NCBI RefSeq assembly: GCF_003047265.1
Contig: NZ_PZYY01000002.1
Location: 496,001-560,000 of the forward strand
Length of the DNA stretch: 64,000 bases
Direction: 5' to 3'
Source of the DNA: Nocardioides terrigena
Lineage (GTDB): Bacteria; Actinomycetota; Actinomycetes; Propionibacteriales; Nocardioidaceae
A program made the position numbers and the translations under genes. Each line of letters starts with the position of its first letter. Position 1 is the stretch's first letter. The notes beneath the pieces were generated by a model that worked only from the letters and a program-made list of their open reading frames with translations, was not told the DNA's origin and ran no database searches. Shown piece after piece: positions 18,766 through 26,239 of the stretch.

Positions 18766-19922
18766 GTCGACACCTCCAGGGACGCGACCCACTTGGTCTG
18801 CAGCACGCCGGGCCGGTTGGGAGCGATGATCCGGCAGGGGAAGCCGTGGTCCAGGTCGAGGGGTTCGCCGGCCAGGTCCAGGGCCAGCAGGGTGCGGTCG
18901 TCCGCCGCGAAGTGGGCCGGCAGGACGGTGCGTCGGAAGGCCCCCTTCCGCTGGAGCGACATCACGCCCACGTCGCGATCGGTCGCCAGCCCCGTGGCGG
19001 CAAGCACGTCGGAGACCCGGACACCGCCCCAGGTGCCGCTGGCGCTCCACCCCTCGACACACGCGATCGGCAGCACCTCGGTGCGCTGGGGGAGGGCGCG
19101 CAGGTCCTCCAGGCCGAGCGAGGCCACCTCGGTGCCGTCGACGACGATCCGCAGGCGGTACGCCGCGTCGCTCGCGCGGTCCACGACCCCGGCCGCCCGG
19201 GCGGACTTGTTGATCGGCACCCCACCGGGACCGTCGCCGGAGCGCACCCCGAAGGGCGACACGGAGCGGAGGACCGGCACCGTGCTGCCGGCCGTGGCGA
19301 GCACCGCCACGCCCGAGGCGGCCAGCGCCGAGCGCACCAGCCCCCGCCGGGAGACGGGGCCGGTCTCGACCGCGGTGGGCCGGTCGTGCTGGGTCTCGTC
19401 GATGTCGCGGGCGATCACGTCGCGGATGACCGGCAGCTTGACGGCGACGTGCACGAGCAGGGCGCCGATGGCCACCCAGGCGAGGGCGTAGTGGGTGGAG
19501 CGGAACGAGAAGGCCGTCCACGGATACCACTGCGCCGCGTTGAGGAGCCCCGTCACGAGCTGGAAGATCGCGGACGCCACCAGCACGGCGATGGAGCCGC
19601 GCTCGAGGACGGTCAGCACGAGGCGGCGACCGCCGGTCAGGTCGACCCGCTCGAACAGGCGCGGGTAGACCGACCACAGCTTGACCAGGAGGAGCGGGAT
19701 CGCGGCCATCCCCGTGCTGACGTGGAGCCCCTGGGTGAGGCGGTAGCCCCAGGCGGGGCTCGTGGGGAAGGGCACCGTGGGACTGGGCGCCTGGGCCCAG
19801 TGGCTGACCAGGCCGGTGAGGAAGCAGACGCCGAAGCTCAGTCCGAGCCACACCCCGACGCGGGCCGCGACGGCCGGGCTGCGGAGCCGGGAGCCGAAGT
19901 GCTCCGGCGCGGGGGCCTTCAT
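18762..19922 (-). CDS. Membrane-anchored molybdenum oxidoreductase with cytochrome-b-like domain
   Basis: A 386-aa protein. Residues 20-165 form about four membrane helices with histidines placed as heme ligands (H67 in GLHVSTGMAA, H144 in STHYALAW, H158 in LLVHVAVKL), like a b-type cytochrome. A twin-arginine stretch, SRRGLVRSALAASG (from residue 191), precedes a further hydrophobic segment. Residues about 245-386 are a sulfite-oxidase-type molybdopterin domain with the metal-ligand cysteine in PIACVEGWSASGTWGG (C288). Such proteins, like Streptomyces SCO3746, are thought to use Sec for the first helices and Tat for the last. The nearest functional analogue is MsrPQ, which acts on methyl-sulfoxides. 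It overlaps both neighbours by 4 bases. Confidence 0.85.
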   Translation of the reverse strand: MKAPAPEHFGSRLRSPAVAARVGVWLGLSFGVCFLTGLVSHWAQAPSPTVPFPTSPAWGYRLTQGLHVSTGMAAIPLLLVKLWSVYPRLFERVDLTGGRRLVLTVLERGSIAVLVASAIFQLVTGLLNAAQWYPWTAFSFRSTHYALAWVAIGALLVHVAVKLPVIRDVIARDIDETQHDRPTAVETGPVSRRGLVRSALAASGVAVLATAGSTVPVLRSVSPFGVRSGDGPGGVPINKSARAAGVVDRASDAAYRLRIVVDGTEVASLGLEDLRALPQRTEVLPIACVEGWSASGTWGGVRVSDVLAATGLATDRDVGVMSLQRKGAFRRTVLPAHFAADDRTLLALDLAGEPLDLDHGFPCRIIAPNRPGVLQTKWVASLEVST

Positions 19923-20560
19923 CGGCGTTCCTCGCGCAGCACGGCGACCCAGCGGTCGTCGAGGTGGTGGACCCCGTCCACGACGAGGCCGACGGCGCCG
20001 GCCAGGGCAGGTACGTCGTCGAGGCCGACGACGGCCCACCGGAACGGCCGGCTGCGGTGCTCGCCGCCCTCGAGGGACGCCCAGCCCGACGACGACGGCA
20101 CGGTCGGCCCGGCGACCTCGACGACGATGCGACCGCGCGGGTCCAGGATCTCCCGCACCCGCCGTAGCAGGCCGGTGGGGTCGCCCCCGATGCCGACGTT
20201 CCCGTCCGCGAGGAGGGCCGTGTGCCACCGCCCCTCGCCGGGGAGGTCGGTGAAGACGTCGCGGAGGATCGCGGTCGCACCGCGACTGCGGGTCAGGCGG
20301 ACGGCGGCGTCGACGACGTCGATCCCGAGGGTGACATGGCCGAGCTCGGCCAGGGCCTCGGTGAGCCGGCCGGGGCCGCACCCGATGTCGATGGTGGGCC
20401 CGACGCAGAGCGCCAGGAGCCGGTGGTCGGCGTGGTCGGCGGCTCGCGTCCAGGAGGCGACGGGGAGCACGAGCGGGTCGTCGCCGAGGCCGACCACGAC
20501 GGTGGGCTCGCCCAGCAGCGCCCGGGCGAAGACGTGGGTGAAGGACGCCTCGACCGTCAT
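19919..20560 (-). CDS. Class I SAM-dependent methyltransferase
   Basis: A 213-aa protein with motif I PTIDIGCGPGRLTEAL, an acidic residue after strand 2 (LGIDVVDAAV), and LLADGNVGIGGDPTGLLRRVREILDPRGRIVVEVAGP. The fold is a Rossmann methyltransferase. The substrate is unknown; no ArsM-type cysteine set is visible. It overlaps the DUF2064 gene upstream and the oxidoreductase downstream by 4 bases each, so it belongs to the sugar operon. It is not part of the mycobacterial methylthioxylose gene set as I know it. Confidence 0.85.
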   Translation of the reverse strand: MTVEASFTHVFARALLGEPTVVVGLGDDPLVLPVASWTRAADHADHRLLALCVGPTIDIGCGPGRLTEALAELGHVTLGIDVVDAAVRLTRSRGATAILRDVFTDLPGEGRWHTALLADGNVGIGGDPTGLLRRVREILDPRGRIVVEVAGPTVPSSSGWASLEGGEHRSRPFRWAVVGLDDVPALAGAVGLVVDGVHHLDDRWVAVLREERR

Positions 20561-21222
20561 CGCCGGGCCTCCGCCAGGGCGTGCCACGCCTGCGCGAAGC
20601 GGGTGCCGGGGACCTGTCGAGCGACGTTCCGGGCGTCCGCCACGGTGTCGACATCGGTGAGGGGCCGGGTGAGGGCGACGCGGTGGCCGGCCCGCTGGAG
20701 CGCCTGCTCGGTGTCGACGCACGTGGAGGCGGTGGACATCTCGACCCCGGCCAGCACCTCGGCGACCGCCGGGTCGCGACGGGCGAGTGCCCACCAGCCC
20801 CCGTCAGGGGCAGGTCCGAGGACCGCGTCGTGGCCGGCCAGCGCGGCGGCCGCCGAGCGGAGCGCGCCGCCCGTGACCTGGGGCGTGTCCATGCCGACCT
20901 GCACCACCACCCCGTCGCCGGCGTCGGCGTGGGCGCGGACCAGCCGGGTGGCGAAGTCGTCGCCACGCTGGTCGGTCACGGTCCACCCGTCGAGGACCCG
21001 CTCGATCTCGTGGCGGCGTACGGCGTGGGACAGGTCGCCGGCCAGGCACAGGTGGCCGGAGGCTCCCGACGCCTCGACGGCCTCCAGGGTGTCGAGCAGC
21101 GCCGCCGCCGCGAGGTCCGCGGCCCGGTCGTGGCCGATGTCGGCGCCGAGCCGGGTCTTCACCTGTCCCGGGACCGGTGCCTTGGCCATCACCAGCACGG
21201 TGAACGCGTCGTACGGGCTCAT
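20557..21222 (-). CDS. DUF2064 / TIGR04282 glycosyltransferase-like protein (Rv0540-like)
   Basis: A 221-aa GT-A-fold protein. The N-terminal VLVMAKAPVPGQVKTRLG is the hallmark of DUF2064 and resembles nucleotidyltransferases such as CofC and MobA; VVVQVGMDTPQVTGGAL and LGPAPDGGWWALA supply the metal- and nucleotide-binding region. TIGR04282 was named for arsenosugar clusters, but Rv0540 of M. tuberculosis, in the methylthioxylose locus, belongs to the same family. A plausible job is activating a sugar-1-phosphate, such as the one released by MTA phosphorylase. It overlaps GT2 and methyltransferase genes by ATGA. Confidence 0.85.
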   Translation of the reverse strand: MSPYDAFTVLVMAKAPVPGQVKTRLGADIGHDRAADLAAAALLDTLEAVEASGASGHLCLAGDLSHAVRRHEIERVLDGWTVTDQRGDDFATRLVRAHADAGDGVVVQVGMDTPQVTGGALRSAAAALAGHDAVLGPAPDGGWWALARRDPAVAEVLAGVEMSTASTCVDTEQALQRAGHRVALTRPLTDVDTVADARNVARQVPGTRFAQAWHALAEARR

Positions 21223-21875
21223 GCCAGCACCTTCCAGAAGTCGAGCGCGGTGCGGGCCGTCCCGACCACGGACCCCGAGACCTTGGACCTCGTGCCGACG
21301 GCACGGGGGTGGTAGGCGACCGGGTGCTCGCTGACCCGCCACCCGGCACGGGTGACGGCCTGCAGGAGCTCGACGGGATAGCCGAAGCGGCGGTCGAGGA
21401 GGCCCAGGGCGAGCAGGTCGTGTCGCCGGCAGACCCGCATCGGGGCGATGTCGTGGGCGTCCATCCGCAGGCGGTGCCGCAGCCAGGCGGCGATCAGGGC
21501 GTTGCCGGCCCGGGCGTGCCAGGGCCAGACGCCGCGGGCGACGGGACGGCGTCGACCGACGGCGATGTCCGCGCGGCCCTCGGCGACGTCGGCGAGGAGC
21601 GGGAGCAGCTCGCCGGGGTCGAACGACCCGTCGCCGTCCATGACCGCGACCAGGTCGTGGGTGGCGGCGAGCATCCCGGCGTGGACCGCAGCCCCGTAGC
21701 CGGGTGTGGGTTCGTGCACGACCCGGGCGCCGAGACGTGCGGCCACCGCGGCGGTGTCGTCCCGGGAACCGTTGTCCACCACGATCACGGAGAACGTCGC
21801 GGGGACCCGGGGGAGCAGGTCGCGCAGCGCCGGTCCCTCGTCGCGGCACGGGAGCACGAGGTCGCAGGTGGTCAT
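21219..21875 (-). CDS. GT2 glycosyltransferase, MtxT-like
   Basis: A 218-aa soluble GT2 enzyme of the dolichyl/polyprenyl-phosphate-sugar synthase type. VIVVDNGSRDDTAAVA, PGYGAAVHAGMLAA and the metal-binding LVAVMDGDGSFDPGELLPLL (DGD at residues 80-82) are present; there is no C-terminal membrane domain. Its size and neighbours match MtxT (Rv0539), described as loading methylthioxylose onto decaprenyl phosphate. It is the first gene of a run of five ATGA/GTGA-coupled genes (21875 to 18337) followed after 4 bases by the two-component genes. Divergent from the GT-C gene. Confidence 0.85.
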   Translation of the reverse strand: MTTCDLVLPCRDEGPALRDLLPRVPATFSVIVVDNGSRDDTAAVAARLGARVVHEPTPGYGAAVHAGMLAATHDLVAVMDGDGSFDPGELLPLLADVAEGRADIAVGRRRPVARGVWPWHARAGNALIAAWLRHRLRMDAHDIAPMRVCRRHDLLALGLLDRRFGYPVELLQAVTRAGWRVSEHPVAYHPRAVGTRSKVSGSVVGTARTALDFWKVLA

Positions 21876-21918
21876 GACTGCAACGGTGACAGCGCGAGGG
21901 GGCGTGCGGGGCCGCTGC

Positions 21919-21937
21919 GTCTTACGAAGTCATGACG
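21919..21937 (+). promoter_or_regulatory. Shared element GTCTTACGAA-N4-TGACG, copy 1
   Basis: Located in the 112-base divergent region between the GT2 operon and the GT-C gene, 69 bases before the GT-C ATG. The same 10-base word and the same TGACG at the same spacing recur at 25249-25267. The two copies have the same orientation and nearly the same distance to the gene they read toward. Probably the site of a regulator common to the locus. Confidence 0.6.
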
Positions 21938-21987
21938 TCCGGTCAGGGCGGCCGGGAGGCACCGGATCCGTGCCTAGGCTCGCCGCC

Positions 21988-23352
21988 ATGACGGACACCG
22001 CGGCGCCACCTCGCCCTGCTCTGGCGGGCACTGACCGGCGGACCGTGGTCGGGCTGACGGTGGCCGTCGGCCTGGTCGTGCTGGCGTTCGTGCTGCCGCC
22101 GCTGGCCGGGTGGGACGTCGCGTCACGGGTCGACGACCGGGCCGCCGCGCCGACGCACGGATTCTGGGACCCGAAGGTCGGGTGGGGCACCGTCCCCGCA
22201 GTGGCCGTGGGCCTGCTGGCGGTGTGGCGCGGGGAGGCCTGGGCCCTGGGGTGGTCGTGGCGGCGACTTCTCCTGGCGTCGTACGTCGGGTCGCTGGCCT
22301 GGCTGCTGGCGCTGGCGCTGGTCGACGGCGCCGACGGCCTGACCCGTGCGATGGCCCACCGCAGCGAGTACCTCCACACCGCGCGGCAGGTGGACGACGT
22401 CGACCTCCTGCTGCGCACCTACGTCGAGCGGATCCCCTACGCACACCCGGACAACTGGCCCGTCCACGTCGCCGGGCACCCGCCCGGCGCGGTGCTCGTG
22501 TTCGTCGCACTGGTCTCGGTGGGTCTCGGCGGAGCCGTGGCGACGGCGTTGGTCGTGACCGCGGTGGCGGCCTCCCTGCCGGCGGCCGTCCTGGTGACCC
22601 TGCGCCTGCTCGGCGTGGACCGGCACGCGCGCCTCGCGGCACCGTTCCTCGTGGTCAGTCCCGCCGCCGTGTTCCTCGCGGTCTCGGCGGACGCGCTGTT
22701 CGCAACCTTCGCCGCGTGGGGGCTGGCGAGCCTCGCCGCCGCGGCGGTCGCTGTCCGACGGTCGAGGATGGTCGCCTGGGCCGTGCTGGCCGGTCTCCTG
22801 CTGGGCTGGTGCGTCATGAGCTCGTACGGTCTCCCACTCCTCGGCGTCCTCGCCGTCGCGGTGCTGGCGGTCGGCCGGTCGTGGTGGCCGCTGCCCGTCG
22901 CTGCGACGTCGGCGCTGGCGCTCGTGCTGGGCTTCGCCGCGGCCGGCTTCGCCTGGTGGGAGGCCTACCCCGTGCTCGTCGACCGCTACTGGGACGGCAT
23001 CGCGAGCGAGCGCCCGGCGGCGTACTGGATGTGGGGCAACCTCGCGGCGCTGCTGCTGTGCGCGGGACCGTTGCTGGGGGCGGGCCTCGCCCACGCCTCC
23101 GGGCGCGCTGCGGACCGACGCGATCCGGAGGTCGGTCCGCTCCTGTGGCTCGCCGGCGCGGCCGTCGTCGCGGTGGTCGTCGCCGACCTGTCGCGGATGT
23201 CCAAGGCCGAGGTCGAGCGGATCTGGCTGCCCTTCGTCCCGTGGCTGACCCTGACGATGGCGCTGCTGCCGTCGGGCTGGCGCCGTCAGGGGCTGCTGCT
23301 CCAGGTGGTGACCGCGCTGGCCGTCCAGCACCTGCTCTACACGACCTGGTGA
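21988..23352 (+). CDS. Polytopic GT-C-like glycosyltransferase, MtxS-like
   Basis: A 454-aa membrane protein with about ten hydrophobic helices. After helix 1 and a first loop with acidic residues (RVDDRAAAP), a conserved-looking loop reads YAHPDNWPVHVAGHPPGAVL (ends at residue 170), typical of GT-C enzymes acting on polyprenyl-phosphate sugars. Length and context match Rv0541c (MtxS, about 449 aa), the proposed methylthioxylosyltransferase. TAGGCT (21975-21980) lies 7 bases before the ATG. It is convergent with the epimerase gene and divergent from the GT2 operon. The acceptor in this organism is unknown. Confidence 0.8.
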   Translation: MTDTAAPPRPALAGTDRRTVVGLTVAVGLVVLAFVLPPLAGWDVASRVDDRAAAPTHGFWDPKVGWGTVPAVAVGLLAVWRGEAWALGWSWRRLLLASYVGSLAWLLALALVDGADGLTRAMAHRSEYLHTARQVDDVDLLLRTYVERIPYAHPDNWPVHVAGHPPGAVLVFVALVSVGLGGAVATALVVTAVAASLPAAVLVTLRLLGVDRHARLAAPFLVVSPAAVFLAVSADALFATFAAWGLASLAAAAVAVRRSRMVAWAVLAGLLLGWCVMSSYGLPLLGVLAVAVLAVGRSWWPLPVAATSALALVLGFAAAGFAWWEAYPVLVDRYWDGIASERPAAYWMWGNLAALLLCAGPLLGAGLAHASGRAADRRDPEVGPLLWLAGAAVVAVVVADLSRMSKAEVERIWLPFVPWLTLTMALLPSGWRRQGLLLQVVTALAVQHLLYTTW

Positions 23353-23358
23353 GGCGCC

Positions 23359-24411
23359 TCAGGCCCGGAGCGGGGCCGTGGCGAAGTCCCGCAGGCCCTT
23401 CTCCGGCAGCACCGCTGCGGTGAACCCCAGGCCGGACGCGGCCCTCTCGGGGGAGGCGACGACGTGCCGCACGTCCCCTGCCCGGAAGCCGCCCGTCACC
23501 TCCGGCTCGATCTCGCGGCCGGAGCCGGCGGCGACCTGGCGGGCGACGTCGAGGACGCTGACGGGTCGTCCGGAGCACACGTTGTAGGCGGCGTACCGAC
23601 CCTCCCCGCCGGCCGTGACGGACTCGAGGGCGAGCACGTTGGCGCGCGCGACGTCGTCCACGTGCACGAAGTCGCGCATCTGGCCGCCGTCCTCGTAGAC
23701 CTGGGGGGAACGGCCCTGCTCGAGCGAGGACCGGAACATCGCGGCCACCCCGGAGTACGGCGTGTCGCGCGGCATCGCCGGCCCGTAGACGTTGTGGTAG
23801 CGCAGGGCCACCGCCGAGGCGCCTGCCTGACGGACCCACGCCGAGGTGTAGTGCTCCTGGGCGAGCTTGCTGGCGGCGTAGCTGCTGCGCGGGTCCAGCC
23901 GGGCGTCCTCGGCGACCGTCTCCCAGCCGAGTGCGTTCCCGCACCGGGGGCAGTGGTTCTCGAAGTCGCCCGCCTCGAGGGCTGCCACGGACCGGTGCGG
24001 CGGCACCTGCCGCCCGTGCGTCGTGCAGGCGTAACGACCCTCGCCGTAGACCACCATCGACGAGGCGAGGACCAGACGGTCGACGTCGTTCTCGTGCATG
24101 GCCGCGAGCAGCGCGGCGGTGCCCAGGTCGTTGTGACCGGCGTAGTCGGGGAGGTCGGCGACCCGCACCCCGGCCCCGACGACGGCGGCCTGGTGGCAGA
24201 CCGCGTCGACCCCGGCCAGGGCGTCCGCCCACGCCCTCGAGGTGGCGGCGTCGCGCACGTCGAGGGGCAGTGTGCCGGACGGCGGCGCGCTCGTGCCGTG
24301 GGCCTGGGGGAGCATCACGTCGACCTTGACCACCTCGTGTCCGGCCGCCTCGAGGCGGGCCGCGATCGCCGAGCCGATGAATCCGGCCGAGCCGGTCAGC
24401 AGGACCCTCAT
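23359..24411 (-). CDS. NAD-dependent sugar epimerase with a CxxC insert
   Basis: A 350-aa extended short-chain dehydrogenase. It shows GSAGFIGSAIA (NAD binding), SSMVVYGEG, YAASKLAQEHY (catalytic Tyr and Lys) and RYHNVYGPAMPRDTPYSG. Between the serine and tyrosine lies an insert with ACTTHG and NHCPRCGNALGWE, a possible zinc knuckle found in dTDP-rhamnose-4-epimerase-like proteins. In the mycobacterial locus Rv0536 (galE3) holds this place. It could convert a ribo- to a xylo-configured methylthio sugar. Its ATG overlaps the phosphorylase stop (ATGA). Confidence 0.88.
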   Translation of the reverse strand: MRVLLTGSAGFIGSAIAARLEAAGHEVVKVDVMLPQAHGTSAPPSGTLPLDVRDAATSRAWADALAGVDAVCHQAAVVGAGVRVADLPDYAGHNDLGTAALLAAMHENDVDRLVLASSMVVYGEGRYACTTHGRQVPPHRSVAALEAGDFENHCPRCGNALGWETVAEDARLDPRSSYAASKLAQEHYTSAWVRQAGASAVALRYHNVYGPAMPRDTPYSGVAAMFRSSLEQGRSPQVYEDGGQMRDFVHVDDVARANVLALESVTAGGEGRYAAYNVCSGRPVSVLDVARQVAAGSGREIEPEVTGGFRAGDVRHVVASPERAASGLGFTAAVLPEKGLRDFATAPLRA

Positions 24412-25199
24412 GGGCCGGGCACCGCGTAGGTGAGCTCGAGCCCGTCGGACCAGGTGCTGCAGGCGCAGCCGTCGGGGTCGGGGAGCGACCCGATCGCGCG
24501 CTCGAGCAGCCCGGTGAGGCGCGCGAGGTTGGCCGCGAAGCGGGTGAAGACGTCGGCCTGCCCGACCCCCTCACCGGACTCCGCCCCCGCGTCCATGTCG
24601 GTGACCAGCGCCAGCGGCGCGTAGCACTGTCCCATCTCCCGCGCCAGCGCGGCTTCGGGAGCGCCCGTCATGTTGACGAGGTCCCACCCCTGGTCGGCGT
24701 AGTGGCGGGACTCGGCCCGGGTGGAGAACCGCGGCCCCTCGACGACCACCATCGTGCCTCCGAGCCGGACGTCGGGGTCCGCGTCGGCGAGGGCGGCGGA
24801 CACCCCCGGGCAGTAGGGATCGGCGAAGGGCAGGTGGACCGCGCCCGACTCGACGAACGAGCCCGTACGACGGAACGTGCGGTCCACCAGCTGGTCCGGC
24901 ACCACCAGGTCTCCCGGTGCCACCGTGTCCCGCAGACCGCCCACCGCGCACGGTGCCAGCACCTGTCGCGCGCCCAGGGATCTCAGGGCCCACGCGTTGG
25001 CCCGGTAGTTGATGGCGTGCGGCGGGTGGTCGTGGTGCAACCCGTGCCTCGGCAGGAACGCCACCGACCGCCCGGCGACCGTGCCCACCGCCACGGGCGC
25101 CGACGGTGCGCCGTACGGGGTCCCGACCTCGTGCTCCACGGGGTCGTCGAGGAAGGAGTAGAAGCCGGTGCCGCCGATGACGGCGATGTCCGCTCGCAT
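24408..25199 (-). CDS. 5'-Methylthioadenosine phosphorylase (Rv0535-like)
   Basis: A 263-aa trimeric-type nucleoside phosphorylase that splits MTA into adenine and 5-methylthioribose-1-phosphate. IGGTGFYSF, FLPRHGLHHDHPPHAINYRANAW, VVPDQLVDRT, GTMVVVEGPRFSTRAESRHY and NMTGAPEAALARE (residues 176-188) match MTA-specific members. The C-terminus holds CACSTW. The overall pattern is very close to Rv0535 of M. tuberculosis. It begins a two-gene operon with the epimerase and carries the shared 19-base element 68 bases upstream of its ATG. Confidence 0.92.
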   Translation of the reverse strand: MRADIAVIGGTGFYSFLDDPVEHEVGTPYGAPSAPVAVGTVAGRSVAFLPRHGLHHDHPPHAINYRANAWALRSLGARQVLAPCAVGGLRDTVAPGDLVVPDQLVDRTFRRTGSFVESGAVHLPFADPYCPGVSAALADADPDVRLGGTMVVVEGPRFSTRAESRHYADQGWDLVNMTGAPEAALAREMGQCYAPLALVTDMDAGAESGEGVGQADVFTRFAANLARLTGLLERAIGSLPDPDGCACSTWSDGLELTYAVPGP

Positions 25200-25248
25200 G
25201 CGCCGATGCTCCCATCGGTGCGGCCCGTCCCGGTGCTTCTCACCCAGG

Positions 25249-25267
25249 CGTCACCGGTTCGTAAGAC
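25249..25267 (-). promoter_or_regulatory. Shared element GTCTTACGAA-N4-TGACG, copy 2
   Basis: On the minus strand the word begins at 25267, 68 bases before the MTA phosphorylase ATG at 25199. After TGACG the two copies also agree at three of the next five positions (pattern N-C-N-G-G). A matched pair of sites ahead of two arms of one pathway makes chance unlikely, though I cannot compute a p-value. Confidence 0.6.
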
Positions 25268-25291
25268 CTCGCGGGGAGCGTGGCAGCCTGC

Positions 25292-26149
25292 TCAGCCGGC
25301 ACGGCTCAGCAGCATCCGCCCGACCCGGGTCCAGGTCTCCTGCTCGGTCGCCGACGCCCTGGAGACGTCGCGCAGAGCGTCCATCAGCAGCGTGACGAGG
25401 AGGGGCGCGTCCGCGGCGGCGCAGCCCTTCGTCGTGCCGAGCAGCCGGACGTAGAGGTCGCTGGTCGCCTGCTGCGGCTCCACCCCCAGCTCCGCGCGCA
25501 GCTGCTGCCGGGTGACGTGGAACGCCCGGAGCGCCTCCGCTGGCTGCCCGACAGCCCCCAGCGCGACCATGAGCTCGCGCAGCGCACCCTCCGAGTACGG
25601 CGCCCGTGCCAGCGCCGCCCGAGCGAGCCGGATCGCCGCCAGGTGGTCCCCGGCGCGGTTCGCGCCCGCCGCGGCGTCCCGCGCCGCCTGGGCGAGCTCG
25701 CGGTCCCACTCCTCGCAAGCCCGATCGGCCCAGGCGGTGCAGTGGTCGCCCGGGAGGAGCCCGGCCGCCGCGATCTCCAACCCGTCCATCACGCCGACCA
25801 ACCCCCCGTCCCGGATGAGGCGTCGCCCCGTCGTGAGGTCCACCTCCACGTGGTCGGGGTCCAGCAGGTAGCCGCCGTGCGTGGTGACCAGGCAGGGCCC
25901 GGCGTCGATCGCTGCGAGCGCCCGCCGCAGGAGGCACACGTACCCCTGCAGGGTGGTGACGTGGCCGGCCGGTGGACGGCCCTCCCACAGCTGGTCCGCG
26001 AGCTCGTCCCGGCCGAGCGGCCGCCCCTCGGACAGGGCCAGGAGCGCGAGCACCTGGCGTGGCTTGTTGCCTCCGAAGGCTGTCCCGTCCACCCGCCGCT
26101 CCCCGAGTCGAACGCTGGTGGGACCGAACAGCCTGACCTGACTCTTCAT
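25292..26149 (-). CDS. BTAD/SARP-like transcriptional regulator
   Basis: A 285-aa regulator. Residues 1-95 form an OmpR-like DNA-binding domain (VRLFGPTSVRLGERRVDGTAFGGNKPRQ..., LADQLWEGRPPAGHVTTLQGYVCLLRRAL), residues 100-255 a bacterial transcriptional activation domain (VEVDLTTGRRLIRDGG, GDHLAAIRLARAALARAPYSEGALRELM, LRAFHVTRQQLRAELGVEP). There is no NB-ARC or TPR extension, so it is the small type. It follows the NarL-type two-component pair on the same strand. It may control the adjacent MTA phosphorylase unit or a secondary-metabolism target; neither is shown. Confidence 0.85.
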   Translation of the reverse strand: MKSQVRLFGPTSVRLGERRVDGTAFGGNKPRQVLALLALSEGRPLGRDELADQLWEGRPPAGHVTTLQGYVCLLRRALAAIDAGPCLVTTHGGYLLDPDHVEVDLTTGRRLIRDGGLVGVMDGLEIAAAGLLPGDHCTAWADRACEEWDRELAQAARDAAAGANRAGDHLAAIRLARAALARAPYSEGALRELMVALGAVGQPAEALRAFHVTRQQLRAELGVEPQQATSDLYVRLLGTTKGCAAADAPLLVTLLMDALRDVSRASATEQETWTRVGRMLLSRAG

Positions 26150-26239
26150 GGTCTTCCTCCCCGTGGTCCTCACGGACGACCCTGACAGTCGGCGGCTGCG
26201 GTCACCAGCCTCGTATGCGACGGTGCTCCACCCCAATTT

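Noticed and set aside
18762-25199. Arsenosugar biosynthesis locus
   Set aside because: The DUF2064 protein belongs to a model named for arsenosugars, but no ArsM, ArsS radical SAM enzyme or ars genes are present; the MTA phosphorylase, epimerase, GT2 and GT-C set fits the methylthioxylose scheme better.
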